Assembly (NCBI RefSeq): GCF_018129005.1
Contig: NZ_JAAEDL010000030.1
Span: 1-60,344 of the forward strand
Source: Neoroseomonas eburnea
Lineage (GTDB): Bacteria > Pseudomonadota > Alphaproteobacteria > Acetobacterales > Acetobacteraceae
Reading direction: 5' to 3'
DNA: 60,344 nt
Position numbers and translations under genes: made by a program
The notes under the pieces: model-generated
Database searches by the model: none
The model's input: the letters and a program-made list of their open reading frames with translations, nothing else
What the model was told of the DNA's origin: nothing
In this document: positions 17,055 through 24,232 of the stretch, one piece after another
Position numbering within the stretch: position 1 is the stretch's first letter
Layout: the number at the start of each line of letters is the position of its first letter

Positions 17055-17390
17055 ATGGGCCACGTCCTATGGGCCATGGAAACGCACCGCCGCCCGCCCG
17101 TGATCGACATGACGCCGGAAGGGGATTTCCGCGATCCCGTCCCGCCGCAGCCCGGCACGCCGTTCGACCGGCTGCTCGCGCGCCTCGGCGGCACCGCCAT
17201 CCTGGTGGCGGCGGCCGGCGGGGGACTGCTGCTGGCGGGGCTCGCCATCCTGGCCATCGGCATCCTCGTGCCGCTGGTGATCGGTGCCGGGGCGATCGGC
17301 GCCGCCTCGCTGTGGTGGCGCGCGCGGCGCGCGCGCAGCCGGGGCGAGGTTCCGCCGGGTCAGGTGCGCTTCGTCGTCATCCGGCGCTGA
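17055..17390 (+). CDS. Small membrane protein, unknown
   Basis: Up to 111 residues; the start could be 17055 or ATG 17076, because neither has a strong ribosome site. After a Pro-rich N-terminus (MTPEGDFRDPVPPQPGTPFDRLLARL) there are two adjacent hydrophobic segments (TAILVAAAGGGLLLAGLAIL and AIGILVPLVIGAGAIGAASL), then an Arg-rich cytoplasmic tail (WWRARRARSRGEVPPGQ). I recognise no family. It lies 24 bp after the host-attachment gene and may share its transcript. The gene is followed directly by a GC-rich hairpin. Confidence 0.6.
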   Translation: MGHVLWAMETHRRPPVIDMTPEGDFRDPVPPQPGTPFDRLLARLGGTAILVAAAGGGLLLAGLAILAIGILVPLVIGAGAIGAASLWWRARRARSRGEVPPGQVRFVVIRR

Positions 17391-17395
17391 GGGCG

Positions 17396-17757
17396 CGGAG
17401 GGGATTCGCCCCTCCGGACCTCCCCAACCAAAGGCCCCGGGGCCCTTGGCAGGCTTCCTTTGGCGCCGGGCACCGAAAGCGGTCCGGATTGTCGCAGCCT
17501 GCGCAGGCGCAGCTTCCGGCACTGGTCCGGACAGCGGTGCGGGGTGTCATGCCGGCGGCCGCTATTCGCGACCGTTGGCATGAGGCTTTTCGAGCCCTCG
17601 GACGCCGGGCGCAAACCTCTGGTTTGCCTGGCTTCGCCGGACCACATTCGCGGCCTCGGCACGAGTCAAGAACCCCTGCCGCTGGTATCGGGTGACGGCT
17701 TCCGAAGGCCTTTCGGCCCTTGGCGGGCTGGCTTGCAGGGGCGGCACCCCTCCAACC
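17396..17757. repeat. Composite intergenic element, site 2 (module pair around element copy 2)
   Basis: This fills nearly all of the 386-bp convergent gap. Left module 17396-17458 starts with CGGAGGGG-ATTCG-CCCCTCCG (17396-17416), a likely terminator for the upstream gene, followed by a CCAAAGGCCC/GGGCCCTTGG stem. The right module 17697-17757 is its inverted counterpart (GAAGGCC-TTTC-GGCCCTTGG, then GGGGCGGCACCCC). Element copy 2 lies between them. Confidence 0.75.
17547..17690 (-). repeat. Multi-hairpin dispersed element, copy 2 (short form)
   Basis: This copy is inverted relative to copies 1 and 4. The terminal hairpin survives as TCATGCCGGCGG / CCGTTGGCATGA with two G-T wobbles. The CAAACC/GGTTTG stem is intact while its loop differs. 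The 45-bp hairpin insert of copies 1 and 3 is absent. The GGCACGAGT arm is kept but its partner is eroded. Confidence 0.8.
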
Positions 17758-17776
17758 TTTCCTCGCGCGGTGATCC

Positions 17777-18829
17777 TCACTCCGCCGCCATCGCCACCCC
17801 GCCCTCGCGCAGCCCGAACACTTCCGCCAGCAGCGTGTAGGATCGCCGACGCGCTTGCGCGTCGTGGCAATGGGTGATGACGGCGAATTCCGCCACCCCG
17901 CCATGCGCGGCCGAAAGTGCCTCGAGCTTCGCCTTCACCTGTTCCGGCGCGCCGACCATTGCGACCTCCCGCATCCGTTCGAGGCGCGTGAGCTCGAGGT
18001 CGGAATACCGGTATTCCTCCGCCTCCTCGACGCTCGGCAGCGGCAGGAAGAGGCCGCGGTCGCGCTTCAGCCGCCACAGCTCGCGGGAGCGGAACAGCCG
18101 CCGCGCCTCGGTCTCGGTATCCGCCACCAGGCAATAGACGCCGAGCGCCGGATGCGGCGCCGCCAGCCGCGCGGGCATGTCGGGCTTGGGCTGGAAGGAT
18201 TCACGGTACACCGCGATCGCCTGCTCCGACCCGCCGCCGTCGCTGAAGAAATGCGCGAAGCAGTAGGGCAGGGCGAAATACCCCGCGACCTGCGCGCCGT
18301 AGTCGGAACTGCCGAGGATCCACATCTCCGGCCGGGTCTCGACCGCCGGCTGGGCGATGATGCTGCGGAAGGGGTGGTTCTCCGGCAGCCCTTCGCCGTG
18401 CCAGCCGAGCAGCTCCATCACCTGCGCCGGGAAGCGGTCGGCCGCCTGGTTGGCGTTGGGGTTCAGCGCGAAGGCGGTGCGCCCGTCCGACCCCGGTGCG
18501 CGGCCGACGCCGAGGTCGATCCGCCCGGGCGCGATCGCCTCCAGCACGCGGAACTGCTCGGCCACCTTGAGGGAGGAGTAGTGCGGCAGCATCACCCCCG
18601 CGGAGCCCACGCGGATGCGCGAGGTGGTGGCGGCGATCGCCGCCATCAGCACCTCCGGCGCCGCGCCGGCGTGGGAGGCGGAGTTGTGGTGCTCGGCGCA
18701 CCAGTAGCGGCGGAAGCCCAGCGCGTCGCAGTGCTTGGCGAGGGCCAGCGTCTCGCGGATCGCCTCCCCCGGCGAGCGGCCGGAGGCGACGGAGGACTGG
18801 TCGAGGACGGAAAGGGTGAAGCCGCTCAT
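17777..18829 (-). CDS. LLM-class flavin-dependent oxidoreductase (YhbW/MsnO8 type)
   Basis: A 350-residue luciferase-like TIM-barrel protein that binds reduced FMN or F420-type flavin. It opens FTLSVLDQSSVASG, followed by RYWCAEHHNSASHAGAAPEVL, GSAGVMLPHYSSLKVAEQFRVL, RIDLGVGRAPGSD and WILGSSDYGAQVAG, a pattern characteristic of the YhbW-like subgroup. The start at ATG 18829 gives the standard N-terminus. The substrate is unknown; members are often annotated as alkanal monooxygenase-like. It is convergent with the membrane protein across element copy 2. Confidence 0.9.
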   Translation of the reverse strand: MSGFTLSVLDQSSVASGRSPGEAIRETLALAKHCDALGFRRYWCAEHHNSASHAGAAPEVLMAAIAATTSRIRVGSAGVMLPHYSSLKVAEQFRVLEAIAPGRIDLGVGRAPGSDGRTAFALNPNANQAADRFPAQVMELLGWHGEGLPENHPFRSIIAQPAVETRPEMWILGSSDYGAQVAGYFALPYCFAHFFSDGGGSEQAIAVYRESFQPKPDMPARLAAPHPALGVYCLVADTETEARRLFRSRELWRLKRDRGLFLPLPSVEEAEEYRYSDLELTRLERMREVAMVGAPEQVKAKLEALSAAHGGVAEFAVITHCHDAQARRRSYTLLAEVFGLREGGVAMAAE

Positions 18830-18887
18830 GCCCACCAAGGTAGTGCAGCCGCCCGGCTGCGGGAGGGGGCGCCGCCGCGGCCTGGCC

Positions 18888-19139
18888 TCAGGCGACCTCG
18901 ACGGATCGCGCCTCGCCGTGCAGCAGGATGACCGGCTGAGGCGTGGAGACGCGGCGCGGCGCATGGGCCGGAGGGCCGGCGAGCACTGCATCCAGCTCGG
19001 CACCGACCGGGGGTTGATCCGCATACAGGTCGAGCAACCGGCGGAGTTCCTCCAGCCGGCGGAACGTGATGGACTCGCGGAGTTCCGCGAGGATGGCGTG
19101 CTCCTCCATGCGGAGCGCCGCGATCAGGGATCCGCTCAT
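18888..19139 (-). CDS. Small cytoplasmic protein, unknown
   Basis: An 83-residue product. The start at ATG 19139 follows a good GAGGGG ribosome site six bases upstream. The N-terminal half is a charged amphipathic helix pair (LIAALRMEEHAILAELRES and RRLEELRRLLDLYADQ), possibly a coiled coil; the C-terminal half is Pro/Val-rich. Similar helix pairs open many short alphaproteobacterial proteins, but I cannot name a family. The region upstream is unusually AT-rich for this genome, consistent with its own promoter. Confidence 0.6.
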   Translation of the reverse strand: MSGSLIAALRMEEHAILAELRESITFRRLEELRRLLDLYADQPPVGAELDAVLAGPPAHAPRRVSTPQPVILLHGEARSVEVA

Positions 19140-19559
19140 CTTGCCCCCTCGAACTGTCCTGTGATGTTAAGCTAGCGGTAGAGAGTCTTTCTTATCAAGA
19201 AGTTGCAGGTCGAGGTCGCCATCGCGTGGCATCCGCCATCTTGTATCGGGACCGACGCGCATACCCTATATGTTGTTCACCTGATGGTTGCCATGGCACC
19301 GGGATGCTGCACGCGAGGGGCTTCCGATCACGATGGCGGCACTTTCCTGCCGGGGCTGTTGCCGCCGCGCCACGGTGGACAGGCACCGGCGGCGGCACGC
19401 AGTCAGGCATCACAGGCGATGGCGGCGGATCCCGTTCGCGCGCCCTTGCCCAGGCTGGTGACGCCTGTCCGGAAAATGAGGATGCCTCGGCGGTTTCCGC
19501 GCGCCAGGGAGGACCCGGGCCGCATTAGGCTGGCATGACACCGGAGCAGGGCAGGGCGG
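19140..19559. other. Intergenic region with AT-rich promoter-like patch
   Basis: This is a 420-bp gap between divergent genes. Positions 19148-19300 are clearly richer in A and T than the neighbouring genes. On the minus strand TTGATA (about 19191-19196) lies 17-18 bases from a TAGCTT-like box, a weak candidate promoter for the 83-residue gene. The frames that stay open here are composition artefacts with no ribosome site or domain. No repeat is seen. Confidence 0.45.
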
Positions 19560-20027
19560 ATGGACGAGGCGGACTTCATGCGACGGGCGATCGCCCTGTC
19601 ATGCCAGGGCGTGGAGGAGGGCGGCGGCCCCTTCGGCGCCGTCGTGGTGAAGGATGGCCGCATCCTCGGGGAGGGCCGCAACGCGGTGGTCCCCGCCCGC
19701 GACCCCACCGCGCATGCGGAGATCGTCGCCATCCGCGCCGCCTGCACGGCCCTCGGCACCCACGACCTGACCGGCGCGGTGATCTACACCAGCTGCGAAC
19801 CCTGCCCGATGTGCCTCGGCGCCGTCTGGTGGGCGCGCATCCGGGAGATCGTCTACGCCAATGACCGGGCCGACGCGGCGGCGATCGGCTTCGACGACGC
19901 GGCGATCTACGAGGAGGTGGCGGCGCCGGTCGCCGCCCGCCGGCTGCCCCTGCGCCGCCTGCTGGCAGCCGAGGCGATGGCCGCCTTTCGAGCGTGGGAG
20001 GCGAAGCCCGACAAGGTCCCGTATTGA
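19560..20027 (+). CDS. Nucleoside/guanine deaminase-like zinc enzyme
   Basis: A 155-residue cytidine-deaminase-superfamily enzyme. Zinc motifs are HAE (His52, Glu54 as proton shuttle) and PCPMC (Cys82, Cys85). The ending AFRAWEAKPDKVPY, with FRAW and PDKVPY, resembles guanine deaminase GuaD of the Bacillus type rather than tRNA adenosine deaminase TadA. The likely reaction is guanine to xanthine plus ammonia, feeding the molybdenum hydroxylase and PuuD encoded elsewhere in the window. That link is an inference. The start at ATG 19560 follows a purine-rich GGAGCAGGGCAGGGC. Confidence 0.85.
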   Translation: MDEADFMRRAIALSCQGVEEGGGPFGAVVVKDGRILGEGRNAVVPARDPTAHAEIVAIRAACTALGTHDLTGAVIYTSCEPCPMCLGAVWWARIREIVYANDRADAAAIGFDDAAIYEEVAAPVAARRLPLRRLLAAEAMAAFRAWEAKPDKVPY

Positions 20028-20087
20028 CGATGAGAGCCTTCATGCCCTGCGCTAGGCTGTCGGCATTGACCACCACGGGGGAGCGCG

Positions 20088-20135
20088 ATGGGCGGCATGA
20101 TCCGGCGCTGCGCCGCGCCCCGGATGCGCCGATGA
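20088..20135 (+). CDS. Possible 15-codon upstream ORF coupled to the next gene
   Basis: ATG 20088 follows GGGGGAG at 20077-20083, the best ribosome site in this interval. It encodes MGGMIRRCAAPRMRR and ends at TGA 20133-20135, overlapping ATG 20132 of the next gene (ATGA). Ribosomes finishing it could restart on the downstream gene, which has no good site of its own. It is speculative. Confidence 0.3.
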   Translation: MGGMIRRCAAPRMRR

Positions 20136-20605
20136 CCGGCCATCCGCCGCCTGATGCGGTGATCCTCGCCATCACCGGCCTGCACGGGCCGGCGGACGGC
20201 GCGGCGATCCGGGCCGCGCTGCTGCGCTGCGACCCCGCGGCAAGGCTCTGGACCGACTGGCCGCGGGCTCTGGTGGCCGTGCAGTCGGCGGCGCCGCCCG
20301 AGGCGCTTTGCGCGGCCGTGCAGGGTGCCGGCTACGGTGTCCTGGTCCAGGGCGGGCCCGGCGCGCGGGGCAGCCTGGCCGGCATCTTCGGGCGCGTGGT
20401 GCTCTATGGCCTGCTCGGCCTGATGGGCGGGATGGCGATCGGCATCGCCATCGGGCTCGGCAATTCCATGTTCAACCCCAACTGCCGCGGCAGCGGGAAC
20501 TGCGCCATCGGTGTCGGCGTCTTCGGCGGCCTCGGCGCCTTTGTCGGACTGCCGGCCGGTGCCGTGGTCGGGCTGCTGGCGGGGCTCGCGCGGCGATGGC
20601 GGTGA
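20132..20605 (+). CDS. HMA-like domain membrane protein, tandem paralogue 1
   Basis: A 157-residue protein. Residues about 5-70 read like a heavy-metal-associated (ferredoxin-like) domain: AVILAITGLHGPADGAAIRAAL ... PPEALCAAVQGAGYGV. The metal-binding CxxC loop is replaced by LHGPAD. Then come two glycine-rich membrane segments (VVLYGLLGLMGGMAIGIAIGLG; GVFGGLGAFVGLPAGAVVGLLAGL) flanking a short Cys pair segment, NSMFNPNCRGSGNCAIG. The start could also be ATG 20030. It overlaps the next gene, a diverged copy of itself. The function is unknown; a metal-sensing or structural role is a guess. Confidence 0.65.
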   Translation: MTGHPPPDAVILAITGLHGPADGAAIRAALLRCDPAARLWTDWPRALVAVQSAAPPEALCAAVQGAGYGVLVQGGPGARGSLAGIFGRVVLYGLLGLMGGMAIGIAIGLGNSMFNPNCRGSGNCAIGVGVFGGLGAFVGLPAGAVVGLLAGLARRWR

Positions 20606-21117
20606 GCGGCGGCGAAGGCGCCGGGATGGCGGGATCGGCGGTGCCGCCGCCCGGCGCGGTGCTGCTCTCGGTCAGCGGCCTGCGCGGGCCCGAGGACCAC
20701 GCCGCCGTCCTGGCCGCCCTCCGCCAGCGCGATCCCGCCGGCGTCGTCTGGACGGACTGGCCGCGCGGCCTGGTCGCGGTGCAGACGGACCACCCGCCGG
20801 AGGCGCTGCGCGTGGCCGTGCAGGATGCCGGCTTCATCACCGCCTGGCTGGCCCATCCCCCGATGGAGGTCAGCGCGGGCGGCGTCGGCGCGGCGATCGT
20901 GCGATTGATCGGCTACGGCTTCGTGGGGCTTGTCCTTGGCATGCTCCTGGGGGCGGCGCTCGGCATCGGGAATGTCATGCTCAACCCCGTATGCGGCAGC
21001 CCGGGCGATTCCGGCGCCTGCGCCATGGGCATTCCGGCGATTGCGATCGGCGCGGGGCTTCTGGGCGCGGCGGCTGGCGCGGTGCTGGCGTTGGCGCGGA
21101 TCGCGCGCCGGCGCTGA
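20596..21117 (+). CDS. HMA-like domain membrane protein, tandem paralogue 2
   Basis: A 173-residue paralogue of the upstream gene with the same plan. The HMA-like domain is AVLLSVSGLRGPEDHAAVLAAL ... WTDWPRGLVAVQTDHPPEALRVAVQDAGF, again without CxxC. Two membrane segments flank NVMLNPVCGSPGDSGACAMG. WTDWPR[AG]LVAVQ is identical in both copies apart from one residue. The start chosen is ATG 20596, overlapping the previous stop by ten bases; ATG 20626 is possible. Conservation of the NPxC...CA(I/M)G segment in both copies marks it as functional. No annotated family comes to mind. Confidence 0.65.
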   Translation: MAVSGGEGAGMAGSAVPPPGAVLLSVSGLRGPEDHAAVLAALRQRDPAGVVWTDWPRGLVAVQTDHPPEALRVAVQDAGFITAWLAHPPMEVSAGGVGAAIVRLIGYGFVGLVLGMLLGAALGIGNVMLNPVCGSPGDSGACAMGIPAIAIGAGLLGAAAGAVLALARIARRR

Positions 21118-21141
21118 TCGGGCGCGCGCGAGGCAGCGGAA

Positions 21142-21274
21142 TTGAGGGGGCGCCGCCCCCTCAAGCTCCCCCGGCAGGGGACACGGTCCCCTGCACCCGC
21201 GGTGACGTGACGCCGCGGGTCCCGAGGGCGCTTCACCGGCCTCGTGGCCGGTTGAATGACGCGGCAGCCGCGTC
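21142..21274. repeat. Array of consecutive hairpins in a convergent gap
   Basis: Five inverted repeats stand almost end to end: TTGAGGGGGCG/CGCCCCCTCAA (21142-21164), GCAGGGGAC/GTCCCCTGC (21174-21194), CCCGCGG/CCGCGGG (about 21197-21220), ACCGGCC/GGCCGGT (21235-21252) and GACGCGGC/GCCGCGTC (21258-21274). They lie between the HMA-like gene and the convergent TonB receptor, so bidirectional termination is likely. The first resembles the GC hairpin of the intergenic modules elsewhere in the window. Confidence 0.7.
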
Positions 21275-21324
21275 GGTCCGGCGGTCGTTCATCGCGCCTC
21301 CATGGCGCATGTCCAGGCAGGCCG

Positions 21325-23325
21325 TCAGAGGCGGGCCTGCAGGCCGAAGTAGATTGTCCGCCCCTGGCCGGTGCCGGTCGTGCTCAGGAAGGGCGTATAG
21401 GCCACGTCGAAAAGGTTGGTGACGCGCGCGTTGAGGTCGAGGTTCTCGGTGACCCGCACGCTCGCGAAGAGGTCGAACAGGTTGTAGGGCTTGCCGCCCT
21501 CGCTCGCGACGCCCCCGGTGACGCTGCTGTTGTAGCCGGCGACCAGGCCACCCGAGACGTAGGTGTAGCGTGCGCCCAGCGTCAGGCGTTCGTCGAACAG
21601 CCGCCCGCCGCCGGTGATGGCGACCACGTCGTCCGGCGTGTACTGGCTCGCGCCGAGGCCCGGCATCTGGGACGGCAGCTTCGAATCGGTGTGGGTGTAG
21701 TTGATGGAGCCGAAGGCGACGCGCGCATCGTAGTTCGTCTCGAACTCGAAGCCCTGGACCCGCGAGCTGCCCGCCACGTTCTGGAATTGATAGGAACGAT
21801 AGGCCGGGACATAGGTGGCGACGATGTAGTCGTCGACGTCCATGATGAAGTAGTTGGCGCGCATCCGCAGCGTGTCGTTCCCGGTGAACAGGCGGTTCTG
21901 GCGGATGTTCACGCCGAATTCCCAGCCCTGCTGCGTCTCGGGCTTGAGGGCGGGATTGGGGATGTAGGCGCCGCTGGTGGTGCCGGGATGGGTGCCGCCG
22001 AGCATTGTCTCCTGCAGCGTCGGGGCGCGCATCGACCGGCTCCAGGTGACATAGGGCTGCAGCCAGTCAAGGGGCCGGATCGCAAGCGTGATCCGCGGAT
22101 CGAGCGAGCTTTCCGAATTGTCGACGGTGTAGGTCCCGTAGCGGCTGTTCGGGATGCCGGTACCATCCAAAGTATAGTAATTGTAGCGTAGCCCCGGCGT
22201 GAAATCGACGATGCTGTAGGAGAAGGTCGTGTCGGTGAACACGCCGAGCAGGGCCGAGGTGCCGTCGGCCGGGTTGACGCCGCCATTGTTCGACGTGACC
22301 GAGTCATGGAAGTACTCGACGCCATTGTTGCTTCTCACCTGGACCGGACCGATCGAGAATCGCGACACATTCGAGATATCGAATCCGGTGCCCTCATCCT
22401 CGATGGTGCGCCCGACAGAGGAGCCGGTGCCGCCGGTGTACTTCATCGTGAGATCGTTATAGTAGGCATTCGCGCTGATGTCGAACCAGGGATTTCCGGT
22501 ATTGTACCGGTAATTGACGGTGTAGGTGCGGTTGTTGATCGTCTGGTAATAGGAATTGGCGTAGAAGTCGTTGTCGTAGAGCACCATGCCGAGGCCCAGG
22601 CTATGGCCCTCGCCGAGGTTGAAGTTCAGCCGCCCGAGGCCCGAAATCAGGTCCTGCCCGGTGCCGGACACGCTGTTGCCGTAGCCATCCTGGTAGTTGC
22701 GCGAACTGCGGCGACTGATCGCCGCGGCGACGCCGACATGTTCGGTCCGCGCGCCGGCCGCCGCCATCTCCGAGAAGTCGACGCCGTTGGAGCCCCAGCC
22801 GAGGCGCGCCAGCGCGCCGTAGGTCTGCCCCTCCCGCACGATGTCGTCCACGTTCAGGGTGCGGAAGTTGGCGGTGCCGGCCAGCGCACCGCCGCCCACG
22901 CCCACCACCGCGCCGCGGGTCACGTCGATGCCGGCGAGCAGGGCGGGATCGACATAGGTGAAGCCCGCCGCCTCATGGCTGGTGAAGCGGAAGCTCTGGC
23001 GTACGCCGTCGATCGACATGTTGACGCGGCCCGCCCCCTCGAAGCCGCGGATGTTGACCGCCACGCCGGGTTGCTGGGCGTTCTGGCGCGTGAAGACGCC
23101 GGGCAGGGTGCGCAGGAGGTCGTCGACACGGTTGCCGGCCTCGAGGCGAAGCTGTTCGCCGTCGACCGTGCTGGTGTTCTCGTTGGCGCCCTGGCCGGTC
23201 ACCTGGATCGGATTCAGCTGCACGGTGCCGCTGCCGCTGGTCTGGGCGACCGACGCCGTGGTCAGGGCGAGCACCACCGCCCCCATGGCGGATCCCGCCA
23301 TGAGAATATTGCGATACGCAGACAT
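21325..23325 (-). CDS. TonB-dependent receptor, heme/hemoglobin type
   Basis: A 666-residue outer-membrane receptor. A signal peptide (cleavage near ASVAQ) is followed by a TonB box LNPIQVTG, a plug domain (DDLLRTLPGVFTRQNAQQPGVAVNIRGF..., VNMSIDGVRQSFRF, VDPALLAGIDVTRGA) and a barrel ending with Leu after IYFGLQA. RAPTLQE (433-439) and NPALKPE (about 457-463) correspond to the FRAP and NPNL boxes of heme receptors, with a His at about 446 between them, as in HemR/HmuR. That supports heme uptake, though the local heme ABC genes are missing. AGAGAGG lies six bases before the ATG at 23325. A Fur-like box upstream suggests iron repression. Confidence 0.85.
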   Translation of the reverse strand: MSAYRNILMAGSAMGAVVLALTTASVAQTSGSGTVQLNPIQVTGQGANENTSTVDGEQLRLEAGNRVDDLLRTLPGVFTRQNAQQPGVAVNIRGFEGAGRVNMSIDGVRQSFRFTSHEAAGFTYVDPALLAGIDVTRGAVVGVGGGALAGTANFRTLNVDDIVREGQTYGALARLGWGSNGVDFSEMAAAGARTEHVGVAAAISRRSSRNYQDGYGNSVSGTGQDLISGLGRLNFNLGEGHSLGLGMVLYDNDFYANSYYQTINNRTYTVNYRYNTGNPWFDISANAYYNDLTMKYTGGTGSSVGRTIEDEGTGFDISNVSRFSIGPVQVRSNNGVEYFHDSVTSNNGGVNPADGTSALLGVFTDTTFSYSIVDFTPGLRYNYYTLDGTGIPNSRYGTYTVDNSESSLDPRITLAIRPLDWLQPYVTWSRSMRAPTLQETMLGGTHPGTTSGAYIPNPALKPETQQGWEFGVNIRQNRLFTGNDTLRMRANYFIMDVDDYIVATYVPAYRSYQFQNVAGSSRVQGFEFETNYDARVAFGSINYTHTDSKLPSQMPGLGASQYTPDDVVAITGGGRLFDERLTLGARYTYVSGGLVAGYNSSVTGGVASEGGKPYNLFDLFASVRVTENLDLNARVTNLFDVAYTPFLSTTGTGQGRTIYFGLQARL

Positions 23326-23394
23326 TGCATGCCTCTCTTGTTCGGCCGGACTTGGCCAATACTGCAAAAATTCGAGACGGACTAAGGAAACAAC

Positions 23395-23433
23395 AATATA
23401 AAGTCAGCCGGCGTGGAGAATGATAATATTCGG
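23395..23433 (-). promoter_or_regulatory. Candidate promoter with Fur-like box for the TonB receptor
   Basis: On the minus strand a TATATT box (23395-23400) lies 70 bp before the ATG. Just upstream, GAGAATGATAATATTC (23416-23431) overlaps the position of the -35 and resembles the GATAAT-rich iron box bound by Fur. The surrounding 250 bp are far more AT-rich than the genome. The match is by eye only. Confidence 0.5.
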
Positions 23434-23578
23434 AGTCCTATAGGCGATTGTTTTCATATGATTGTCGCTTTGATGGGCAGATCAAGGCCCGGAATGAACA
23501 GCAAGTTCATGACTCGTGACGATTTCGATGAAACGATTCTTGACCAGCTCCATTCTCCTGAACTGGACGGAGTTGTAA

Positions 23579-23599
23579 TGCGAATGCGAGTCACTTGCA
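23579..23599. promoter_or_regulatory. Second Fur-like palindrome
   Basis: TGCGAATGCGAGTCACTTGCA is an imperfect palindrome (TGC...GCA ends) like alphaproteobacterial iron boxes found before TonB receptors. It lies about 250 bp upstream of the receptor start, too far for simple repression of the proximal promoter. It may serve a distal promoter or a lost divergent gene. Confidence 0.3.
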
Positions 23600-24232
23600 A
23601 GTTAGCCGGAGGCACCCCGACCCATCATTCCGCATGCGTGGTCCGCCGCCCGGCATCAACGAATGGCGTCCCGTCGCCGAAGCCCCCGGAAAGCGGGGCA
23701 GCCCGATGCCGGTCAGCCGTTCCGCCGACCCGGCATCAGCATCACGGTCGCGCGCATGCCCGCCGCACCGACTCCGCGCAGCCTGCTCGCCTTGCCGTTG
23801 ACCCCGTCGGCGACCGGCCGAAGGCGATGGCCGGGCAGCCCACGCAGCGGGTGTCCGCAAGCTCTCGTCGACGGGGCAGGGCGGCTGACGGCGGCGCCAT
23901 CGGCGGACCGGACGATCCCCGGACCGCAATTCGCCGTGGAGGCCCGCCGCCTCGGCCCGGCCAGGGGCCGGAAGACCCGGCAGGAGGGCACACCCGGGGG
24001 GGCGGGGAACGGCCGCAATCGTGGCGCCGACGGCAGCGCTGCGGATCGGGCACACCCGGGGGGCGGGGAACGGCCGCTTGCGAACCCCGCCGGACTGCGC
24101 CGGCGAGGGCAGGTCCCGGTCAGGCGCAACCACCTGATCGGGTGAAGATGCTCCCGCAGATGGGAGGCGGGAACGGCTGCCCCGAGCCGGGGCGAACGGA
24201 AGCCGCCCTGGCGGGACGTCAGGCGGCGGCCG
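23600..24232. other. Gene-poor region with direct repeat
   Basis: Between the receptor promoter region and DUF445 there is no convincing gene on either strand; open frames are Arg/Pro/Gly-rich and lack ribosome sites. A 30-31-bp direct repeat (GGGCACACCCGGGG through CGGGGAACGGCCGC) occurs at 23986-24016 and 24048-24077, with a 62-bp period. A dispersed GATCGGG element occupies 24111-24214. The whole gap (23326-24232) is the longest in the window. Confidence 0.6.
24111..24214 (+). repeat. GATCGGG dispersed element, copy a
   Basis: About 104 bp, opening CCCGGTC ... GATCGGG (inverted pair 24115-24142), then TGAAGATGCTCCCGCAG, a nested hairpin GGCTGCCCC-GAGCC-GGGGC, and ending AAGCCGCCCTGGCG. 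It aligns through its length with 37879-37983. The family resembles intergenic repeats common in alphaproteobacteria. Confidence 0.6.

Noticed and set aside
19195..19538. Several 70-110-codon frames on both strands before the deaminase
   Set aside because: They overlap one another, lack ribosome sites and read as low-complexity Arg/Pro/Ala; the AT-rich part looks regulatory.
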